Shown here in pieces: positions 7,553-12,353 of a stretch of DNA of 12,353 nucleotides. Location: positions 1 to 12,353 of the forward strand of contig JANXMD010000676.1 of NCBI GenBank assembly GCA_025354845.1. The letters run 5' to 3'. A model generated the notes under the pieces. The model ran no database searches and had not been told where the DNA came from. It saw only the letters and a program-made list of their open reading frames with translations. The position numbers were made by a program, and so were the translations under genes. The stretch's first letter is position 1, and every line of letters starts with the position of its first letter. Origin of the DNA: Verrucomicrobiota bacterium (GTDB taxonomy: Bacteria > Verrucomicrobiota > Verrucomicrobiia > Limisphaerales > UBA9464).

Positions 7553-7590
7553 CAAAAACCCGCCCGACGGCACGGAGCCATGGGGCGGGT
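7553..7590 (-). terminator. Rho-independent terminator of the PEP-CTERM gene
   Basis: ACCCGCCC (7558-7565) pairs with GGGCGGGT (7583-7590), with a small GGC/GCC stem inside. On the minus strand the stem is followed directly by TTTT-G-TT, so it terminates transcription coming from 7621-8577. On the plus strand no T run follows, but the hairpin lies about 45 bases past the fabI stop and may help there too. Confidence 0.82.
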
Positions 7591-7620
7591 GGATCGTAAG
7601 GCGTGCGCGACGTTCAACGT

Positions 7621-8577
7621 TCAACAGGCGCTGCGGCGCAGTCGGCGCCAACCGGCGAAGCCGACGAGGGCGACTCCGGTGGCGATCGCCATCTCACCCG
7701 GCTCGGGGACGGCGCTGAGATTGTACCCGATGGCGTCGAGCAACTGCAGCTCGGCGTTGCTCTGGCTCATGCTGGTGAAGGTGTTCGAATCCCCGGCGTT
7801 GTCCTGGGGCGCGGCAGGAAACGACCCATTCGCCGCCCAGTCGCCGTAATCGCCGCCATTCGGGAGATTGTTCCACTCTTGCAGATTGGCGCCAAAGGGG
7901 CTGATCCGGAAGAAGGCTTTGTTCGAGCCATCGCTTCCGTTGTTCGGTGTAAAACTGCGCGCCCCGCCCGAGGTGTAGCGAAACAGATCCGCGGGCATGA
8001 CGGTAGTCGGCGTTGTTCCACCGCCGTTGGGCAGGTTGCTCGAGGTGCCGAGCACCTCATTGACCTCGTGCTGGATCACCCCAAGGAAACCGGCCGGATT
8101 CGCTTCGTAGGTGGTCTTGTTGAAGGTCACCGAACCGTAATTCAGCTGCGCGGAACCCAGTCCCAGCGCGAAGGCCAGCGCCTGCGGCACACTGACGTTC
8201 GCGGCGCCGAGCACCGGGTCATTGGGACCGGCACCCAGATTGGCGATCACCGTGGCGTCATTGGCCCCGGACTGCCCGGCCTGGAGTTTCCCCAGGTACC
8301 CGCTGAACGCATAGTCCACCACGCCGTAAGAGCTCTGCGCGCCGCTGATCGCGTTATCGAGCTTGAAGGTGATGGGGATGGTCAGGGTATCTGCCACGCC
8401 CGACGAATAGATTGCCAGGGCGCTGTTCACCGTCGCTTGGAGCGCCGCAAAATTGGGGCTGCTACTAAACGAGGTGTCGTAGATCGGCTGGATGACCACG
8501 GCCGCAGGCATCAAAATCGGAGAGGCGGCAAGGGCCATGGCCAGAACTGCGGAGCGCTTAGAAGCGAAATGGGGCAT
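7621..8577 (-). CDS. PEP-CTERM-anchored putative metalloprotease with HExxE motif
   Basis: 318 residues. A signal peptide covers about 1-26 (KRSAVLAMALAASPILMPAA). The C-terminus carries a full PEP-CTERM sorting signal: VPEPGEMAIATGVALVG (290-306) then a basic tail WRRLRRS, so an exosortase should process it after export and place it at the surface or in exopolymer. The middle resembles a family of secreted bacterial proteins treated as metalloproteases (NCBI family NF038122, from memory): QHEVNEVLGTSS (169-180), then ADLFRYTSGGARSF and GDYGDW, ending in LLDAIGYN. The zinc motif is HExxE (H170, E171, E174), where ordinary zincins have HExxH. Residues 32-165 are Ser, Ala and Gly rich with no clear domain. 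ATG at 8577 directly precedes the signal peptide; there is no good ribosome site. It appears monocistronic. Protease activity is inferred. Confidence 0.85.
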   Translation of the reverse strand: MPHFASKRSAVLAMALAASPILMPAAVVIQPIYDTSFSSSPNFAALQATVNSALAIYSSGVADTLTIPITFKLDNAISGAQSSYGVVDYAFSGYLGKLQAGQSGANDATVIANLGAGPNDPVLGAANVSVPQALAFALGLGSAQLNYGSVTFNKTTYEANPAGFLGVIQHEVNEVLGTSSNLPNGGGTTPTTVMPADLFRYTSGGARSFTPNNGSDGSNKAFFRISPFGANLQEWNNLPNGGDYGDWAANGSFPAAPQDNAGDSNTFTSMSQSNAELQLLDAIGYNLSAVPEPGEMAIATGVALVGFAGWRRLRRSAC

Positions 8578-8597
8578 GGGGAAATCGAGAGTTAAGA

Positions 8598-8634
8598 ATT
8601 CTACTTATTAATCTTCGGCAATAATCCTTAGAAT
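8598..8634. repeat. AT-rich dyad upstream of the PEP-CTERM gene
   Basis: ATTCTA (8598-8603), three bases, ATTA (8607-8610), a central 11 bases, TAAT (8622-8625), three bases, TAGAAT (8629-8634). Both arm segments pair and the internal loops are equal in size. It lies 21 bases upstream of the PEP-CTERM start in a locally AT-rich patch that probably includes that gene's promoter, so it may be an operator. With no T run it is a poor terminator for the isomerase gene. Confidence 0.45.
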
Positions 8635-8701
8635 CTTGAGCTCGACCGGCGAGCGTTCCGTTTTGGCACGCGACCGGAATTTCATCACCTCCCCGGGGGG
8701 C

Positions 8702-9607
8702 CTAGCGGGCGGAGGGCGAGTCCACCCTTACCCGATAAAACCGGTTCGCCGTGGCCGGATCCCGGGCCAGTCCATTGGTGGAGTCCGCGACGGCAGCCGA
8801 CAGGAGTTGCCAGGAGGGCGGGAGCATCTCGGTGAATTCGACCCGGTTGGTCCGACCGAGAACGGCGTTCCAACGGATTTCATGCCCGCCGTTGGTGGCG
8901 GCAATCCGCACCTGGAGCAGGGTAACGTCGACCCAGAGCACGTTGCGGTAGAGACCGGCAATGGAGGTGCGATCCACCGCGGTCAGCGGGATTACCGGAC
9001 GGGGACCCGACGCAAACGGGAGGTTCGGATCGAAGAGGATGATCAGGCTGTTGGTATCGCGCTCGGAGCTGGGGACGAACTGATTGAACGCCTGCAGGAC
9101 GGACAGCCCTGACACCACGCGCCCAAACACCGGAAACCCGCCATTGACGGTCTCGAGCGCGGGGCTGTTGGTGCCGAGGTTGAAGAACCATTCCCCGGAG
9201 AGCGGCTGCGGCCCGCCGTCAACCAGGCGTCCCATGGCCAGAGTGCCAAAGAGGTTCGAGATCACGGTTCCGGCCCGCACCTCATTGGCGATGGCCGGCA
9301 GCACCGGGATCCGCGCAAAGTCCGCGGTGCGGAGACCTCGATTGATCTCCTTGTAGCCGCCGCCGCTCGCCACGAAACCGGGCACGAGGTAGTGGATGAA
9401 GGAATCGTCGTAGAGGCCGGCCTCCACATGTTGGAGAAAGTTCCGCACCGTCAGCGGCTTCTCGGCATCGAGCAGCTCGACCTCAATGTCGCCGATTGGC
9501 GTGCGAAACTGCACGCCGGTTCCGGCATGCATCCGGACACAAAGTCCGAAGCACAGGGCGAGGAGGGCGAGCCGGAACAGGGATTGGGGAGGCACGGTGA
9601 GGCTCAT
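8702..9607 (-). CDS. Exported cyclophilin-type peptidyl-prolyl isomerase with C-terminal extension
   Basis: 301 residues from ATG at 9607, whose ATGA overlaps the stop of the upstream hydrolase gene; a longer GTG start at 9661 would put 18 unlikely residues before the signal peptide. A signal peptide spans about 1-28 (SLFRLALLALCFGLCVRMHA). Residues 31-176 form the cyclophilin domain: FRTPIGDIEVELL, VPGFVASGGGY, NEV...SNLFGTLAMGR, EWFFNLGTN and GGFPVFGRVV. Such proteins catalyse proline isomerisation during folding in the periplasm. The active-site arginine of cyclophilin A (Arg55, in FHRIIPGF) aligns with Tyr73 here (IHYLVPGF), and Gln63 with Ser81, so catalysis may be weak or lost. Residues 205-301 form an added module ending NRFYRVRV, resembling a tail I associate with secreted verrucomicrobial proteins. 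It is last in the operon with rnc. Confidence 0.86.
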   Translation of the reverse strand: MSLTVPPQSLFRLALLALCFGLCVRMHAGTGVQFRTPIGDIEVELLDAEKPLTVRNFLQHVEAGLYDDSFIHYLVPGFVASGGGYKEINRGLRTADFARIPVLPAIANEVRAGTVISNLFGTLAMGRLVDGGPQPLSGEWFFNLGTNSPALETVNGGFPVFGRVVSGLSVLQAFNQFVPSSERDTNSLIILFDPNLPFASGPRPVIPLTAVDRTSIAGLYRNVLWVDVTLLQVRIAATNGGHEIRWNAVLGRTNRVEFTEMLPPSWQLLSAAVADSTNGLARDPATANRFYRVRVDSPSAR

Positions 9608-10476
9608 AATGCGCGTGCAGGAATCGGGCTCGAGGCCCAAAGGGCAATGACTTCGCGCCACCAGTCCACCGGTCGCGCGAGCGCCCCATTGTGATCCATA
9701 CCCGGAAGCACCCAGAGCCGCTTTGGCCCGGCGTAGGTGTCATGGAATCGGATGCCGCGTTCCGGTGGGATAACCTGATCGGCCCCCGCCACGCAAAACG
9801 CAACCGGGCCGTGGAAATCGCGCAGCCATTCCTCGGCAGGAAAACGATCCAACAGGAGCAATTCCACCGGCAGCCAGGGCATCTGATGTCGCGCCACCCG
9901 GACCAACCGGTCGTACGGCACCAGGCAGCAAATGCCCTGAACGCGCTCGGCGTGCCTGCCAGCCAGCCACGCCACTGGGCCGGTTCCCAGCGATTCAGAA
10001 ACGAGGTACACCGGAACCTGTGCCGGCAGGGAATTGAACGCCTCGTCCGCCGCCGACAGGAATGCCGTTTGCGACGGCGTTCCGGGCCGATCGCCGTAAC
10101 CAGGGTACTCCAACACGTACACCGGAACCGGGAGCGCCTGTTGCAGAGGATCCGTCAGATACTCGCGTCCGACTGCGGATCCCGCATTGCCGTGTGTGAT
10201 CAGCACCACGCCAGGACGGACGGCCCCAGCGTTCGACGGCGCGCCGCGACGCCAGCCGATGCGGAGGCCGGCCACATTGGTCCAAGGCAAAAATCCCCGG
10301 TCAGTGGCCATTCGTTGAAGCGCCGCCGTGGAGACCTGTTCCGGATGAAAAATCAGAACGCGTTGGTTCCAACCCACCAGCAGGCAGAGTCCCAGATAGA
10401 CTAGGAGGCCAATCCGCACTAGGCGCCTCGTCCACCGTCGGGACGGCGCGGCAGCGGTGGGCGGCATCGCGGACAT
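9604..10476 (-). CDS. Membrane-anchored alpha/beta hydrolase
   Basis: 290 residues. A basic N-terminus (RRWTRRLVR) followed by a hydrophobic span at 20-36 looks like a signal anchor, which would place the catalytic domain outside the inner membrane. The fold is supported by THGNAG (94-99, oxyanion loop), LEYPGYGDRPG (122-132), the nucleophile elbow SESLG (160-164, Ser162), the acid Asp233 in CVAGADQVIPP, and His262 in GMDHNG. The overall form is that of the Bem46/ABHD13-like hydrolases. The substrate is unknown. The first glycine of the usual GxSxG motif is serine here. ATG at 10476 lies 27 bases beyond the rnc stop, and its own stop overlaps the start of the isomerase gene, so it is the third gene of an operon. 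Confidence 0.87.
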   Translation of the reverse strand: MSAMPPTAAAPSRRWTRRLVRIGLLVYLGLCLLVGWNQRVLIFHPEQVSTAALQRMATDRGFLPWTNVAGLRIGWRRGAPSNAGAVRPGVVLITHGNAGSAVGREYLTDPLQQALPVPVYVLEYPGYGDRPGTPSQTAFLSAADEAFNSLPAQVPVYLVSESLGTGPVAWLAGRHAERVQGICCLVPYDRLVRVARHQMPWLPVELLLLDRFPAEEWLRDFHGPVAFCVAGADQVIPPERGIRFHDTYAGPKRLWVLPGMDHNGALARPVDWWREVIALWASSPIPARAL

Positions 10477-10485
10477 AGCGCGTGG

Positions 10486-10505
10486 ACCGGAGCTTACCGG
10501 AGCTT
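10486..10505. repeat. 10-bp tandem duplication at the rnc stop codon
   Basis: ACCGGAGCTT occurs twice in direct succession (10486-10495 and 10496-10505). The second unit, with A10506, contains the rnc TAA stop on the minus strand, and the first fills most of the 27-bp gap to the hydrolase start. This looks like a small slippage duplication. Confidence 0.7.
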
Positions 10506-11250
10506 AGTTCCCCTTGCCGTCGTCTCCGGAGCTGGCGCCCTCGGCGGCCACAGCGCGGTCGGCCTTGATCTGGTTGAGGGCGACGAGAGCCGCTGCGCTT
10601 TCCGCCAGCTTCTTGCTGCGCCCGTTCCCGCGCGCGAGTTCGATTCCAGAGTGGTACACCGCGCACTCGAAGCGGCGGTCATGATCCGGACCCTCGACCG
10701 CGATCTGCTCGTAGCTGGGCGGATTCGGGGAATTTGCCTGCAATAGTTCCTGCAGTTCGCCCTTGGGATTTTCCAGATTGGGCAGTTCGCCCAGCTCCCC
10801 GAACAAACTGCGAAACAGCTGAAGCACCAAAGCCTGCGCGGCCACGTATCCGGCATCGAGAAACACCGCGCCGACCACCGCTTCGAAGGCATCGGCCAGG
10901 GTGGAATTCCGCGAGCGTCCACCGCTGGAATCCTCGCCGCGGCTCAAGATGAGGAAGCGCCCGAGATTCAACCGCCGCCCCTGCTCGGCCAGCGAGGACC
11001 GGTTCACCAACTGCGCACGCGCCTGGGTCAGCGGTCCCTCACCATGGGTCGGGAAGCGTTCGTAGAGCTCGTTGGTAAGCACCAGCTGGAGCACGGCGTC
11101 GCCGAGAAATTCCAGCCGCTGATTGTGCTGCTGCAAGTGGCCGACGCCGGCCTCGTGCGCCAGGGACGGATGCGTGAGTGCCAGGATCAGCAGCTGACGA
11201 TCGCGAAATTCATGGCCTAGGGCGGCCTCAAGCTCAGCGGTGGAAATCAT
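10504..11250 (-). CDS. rnc: Ribonuclease III
   Basis: 248 residues. RNase III cuts double-stranded RNA in rRNA and mRNA maturation, in the cytoplasm as a dimer. The family signature QRLEFLGDAVL is at 44-54, and the metal ligands Glu47, Asp51, Asp120 and Glu123 (TLADAFEAVVGAVFLDAG) are present. The position of E. coli Glu38 is Gln44; the four core ligands are intact. A double-stranded RNA-binding domain covers about 160-230 (NPKGELQELLQ, then GRSKKLAESAAALVAL). A short acidic tail follows. ATG at 11250 lies 9 bases after the stop of the upstream gene, so the two are cotranscribed. Length and domain order are standard for bacteria. Confidence 0.96.
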   Translation of the reverse strand: MISTAELEAALGHEFRDRQLLILALTHPSLAHEAGVGHLQQHNQRLEFLGDAVLQLVLTNELYERFPTHGEGPLTQARAQLVNRSSLAEQGRRLNLGRFLILSRGEDSSGGRSRNSTLADAFEAVVGAVFLDAGYVAAQALVLQLFRSLFGELGELPNLENPKGELQELLQANSPNPPSYEQIAVEGPDHDRRFECAVYHSGIELARGNGRSKKLAESAAALVALNQIKADRAVAAEGASSGDDGKGN

Positions 11251-11259
11251 GGGCGGACT

Positions 11260-11907
11260 TCAGCTCGGGGAAACCTCGGACACCGGTTCGGACGCGAACC
11301 CTTCGGCAGTTGCCGCCACCGTTTCGAGCGCCTCGGGCGCCAGCGACGCCACCTCGCTGGGCGGATTGAACGGCTCCTCAGTCGGCGCCGGCGCGTCCGA
11401 CGGCAGGCCGTGTTCTAGCAGGCTCGCCACGTCGCGTTGCACGGCCTCGAGCTGCTCCAGATGGAGATCAGGATCGGTGATGACAAACACGTCACCCGTG
11501 CGCGCCTGCTCGTACACGAACACCCGGCGGCCATTTTCACGCAGCTGTTGCTTCACCTTGAGGATGCGCTTGCGCTCCAGCATGACGGCCAAGATGTAAC
11601 ATGCCGGGGCGTGGCGTTCGTCGCGACGTTCCACCAACTTGCGCAGCATCGCCTCGGCATCGCCCTTGGCAATCGCCTCCGGGGGCGTGGGAGGTGGCGC
11701 GTGGTAGACACCCTTCCAGTGCGACACCAGCCCGGGACGGGCCACGATCTCGGCACCCTGCGCCTTCCACCCCTCTTCACTGAGGTCCAGCCGTTCGAAC
11801 AAGGGCCCCGCCGTCACGAGCACCGTGTGACACGGTTCGCCGTCGGCAAAGGTGCGACCGGTGACATGACATACATGCGCCCGGCTTTGGATGTTCCATT
11901 CCAACAT
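11260..11907 (-). CDS. Unrecognised protein, probably conserved in Verrucomicrobia, with His/Cys-rich N-terminus
   Basis: 215 residues from ATG at 11907. The frame could extend to GTG at 11979, but the added 24 residues look random while MLEWNIQSRAHVCHVTG reads like a true N-terminus. I do not recognise a named family. Residues 11-27 hold HVCHVTGRTF and GEPCH, two Cys-His pairs that could bind a metal. Trp48 and Trp64 follow in a loop region. Residues 83-165 are mostly helical and charged (EAMLRKLVERRDE, ILAVMLERKRILKVKQQ), then TGDVFVITDPDLHLEQL. The last 45 residues are a Pro, Ala and Glu rich, probably disordered tail. There is no signal peptide or membrane span, so it should be cytoplasmic. 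It is the first gene of the rnc operon, 9 bases upstream of rnc, which hints at a role linked to RNA metabolism or simply shared expression. Confidence 0.75.
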   Translation of the reverse strand: MLEWNIQSRAHVCHVTGRTFADGEPCHTVLVTAGPLFERLDLSEEGWKAQGAEIVARPGLVSHWKGVYHAPPPTPPEAIAKGDAEAMLRKLVERRDERHAPACYILAVMLERKRILKVKQQLRENGRRVFVYEQARTGDVFVITDPDLHLEQLEAVQRDVASLLEHGLPSDAPAPTEEPFNPPSEVASLAPEALETVAATAEGFASEPVSEVSPS

Positions 11908-11954
11908 GATGACTGAAGACAGAGAACTGAGGACTCGCGTGATCGACCCTGCCG

Positions 11955-11997
11955 ACTCCAAGGCGGTTTTGCCCGACACAACAGGGACCTTTGGAGT
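11955..11997. repeat. Inverted repeat in the divergent intergenic region
   Basis: ACTCCAAGG (11955-11963) pairs with CCTTTGGAGT (11988-11997) with one bulged base, across 24 bases. It lies 48-90 bases upstream of the rnc-operon start and about 145 bases upstream of the divergent plus-strand gene. It could be a leader hairpin or an operator; no T run follows on either strand. Confidence 0.4.
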
Positions 11998-12007
11998 ATC
12001 GGCAAGG

Positions 12008-12036
12008 TTGAGACGACTTCAACCCGCATTTATCGG
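12008..12036 (+). promoter_or_regulatory. Candidate sigma-70-type promoter for the GYF_2 gene
   Basis: TTGAGA (12008-12013), a 17-bp spacer and TATCGG (12031-12036). The -35 box matches consensus at five of six positions, but the -10 box only at three, so this is tentative. It would give a leader of roughly 100 bases before ATG at 12142. Confidence 0.3.
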
Positions 12037-12141
12037 CGCGAACCGCGGAGTTGAATCCCCGGTTCAGCGCGATAGGTTCCGCCTGCTCAGCTCCTAGCGA
12101 CCCTGCTCCGAACGCCGCACCAACCCGCCGCGATTCCTCCC

Positions 12142-12353
12142 ATGGCACCCCCTGAATCGTCCGCCTCGCACCCAGACGCCGGAAATCCGGAGGCCGTGTA
12201 TCAAGTGTCCATCGACGGCCAGGCCACCGGTCCCTTCCCACTTTCCGAGGTGATCGAAGGGATGCACTCTGGCCGGTTTTCCGCTGATCTCTGGGTTTGG
12301 AAGCCCGGTTGGCCGGAGTGGCGGCAGCTTCGGGAGGCGTTTCCCGAATGCGT
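12142..12353 (+). CDS. N-terminus of a GYF_2 (DUF4339) domain protein, cut by the window edge
   Basis: Seventy codons are visible from ATG at 12142 before the sequence ends. After a short Pro/Ser/Ala-rich start, residues 19-70 fit the GYF_2 domain: VYQVSIDGQATGPFPLSEV, then GRFSADLWVWKPGWPEWRQL, with the characteristic aromatic residues and the GPF turn. In bacteria this domain usually sits at the N-terminus of membrane proteins (RDD, DUF805 or zinc-ribbon types) and is thought to bind proline-rich peptides; what follows here cannot be seen. The frame is transcribed away from the rnc operon. No Shine-Dalgarno sequence is visible. Confidence 0.78.
   Translation, partial: MAPPESSASHPDAGNPEAVYQVSIDGQATGPFPLSEVIEGMHSGRFSADLWVWKPGWPEWRQLREAFPEC

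Noticed and set aside
7603..8595. 330-codon open frame on the plus strand opposite the PEP-CTERM gene
   Set aside because: The minus strand has a signal peptide and a sorting signal at the correct ends; the plus frame has neither features nor a ribosome site.
9691..10404. 237-codon plus-strand frame opposite the alpha/beta hydrolase
   Set aside because: No motif; the minus strand has a full catalytic triad.
11908..11979. N-terminal extension of the rnc-linked protein to GTG at 11979
   Set aside because: The added 24 residues look random, the codon is GTG, and the ATG at 11907 opens a plausible N-terminus.
1..12353. tRNA, rRNA, CRISPR, insertion sequences or prophage genes
   Set aside because: No repeat-spacer array, transposase, integrase or structural RNA signature was seen on reading both strands; the only multi-copy element is the REP-like pair.

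Overview
The window looks like a chromosomal segment from a Verrucomicrobiota bacterium, probably near the Pedosphaera/Limisphaera group. The evidence is high GC, few Shine-Dalgarno sites, a DUF1549 (PSCyt2-type) cytochrome-like protein, a PEP-CTERM-anchored metalloprotease, a cyclophilin with a long C-terminal tail, and a BlaI/M56 pair. A planctomycete is the main alternative. Taxonomy is inferred from gene content; no rRNA gene is present.

Layout. Most genes are on the minus strand. Positions 1-1881 hold most of a secreted DUF1549 protein that runs off the left edge. At 2027-2665 lies a small membrane fatty acid hydroxylase with a strong intrinsic terminator behind it. Positions 2666-3240 are non-coding and packed with hairpins, including two near-identical 74-bp palindromic repeats. 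Positions 3241-6635 form a two-gene operon: a BlaI-type repressor followed by a 992-residue M56 (BlaR1-type) membrane metallopeptidase. In the latter the usual penicillin-binding sensor is replaced by a periplasmic STN-like plus secretin-like module. The operon promoter carries a near-perfect dyad between its -35 and -10 boxes, a likely BlaI operator. fabI (6743-7513) is transcribed away from it on the plus strand.

Positions 7621-8577 encode a PEP-CTERM protein with an HExxE metalloprotease motif; its terminator lies between it and the convergent fabI. Positions 8702-11907 form a four-gene minus-strand operon: an unrecognised conserved-looking protein, rnc (RNase III), an alpha/beta hydrolase and a cyclophilin-type isomerase whose start overlaps the hydrolase stop (ATGA). 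At the right edge a divergent plus-strand gene begins with a GYF_2 (DUF4339) domain.

The most unusual item is the BlaI/M56-secretin pair. By analogy with BlaR1/BlaI, a periplasmic signal would be sensed by the secretin-like module, the M56 domain would be activated, and BlaI would be released from its operator. The signal is probably not a beta-lactam. Second is the nested palindromic repeat pair, which has the form of a REP-like element.
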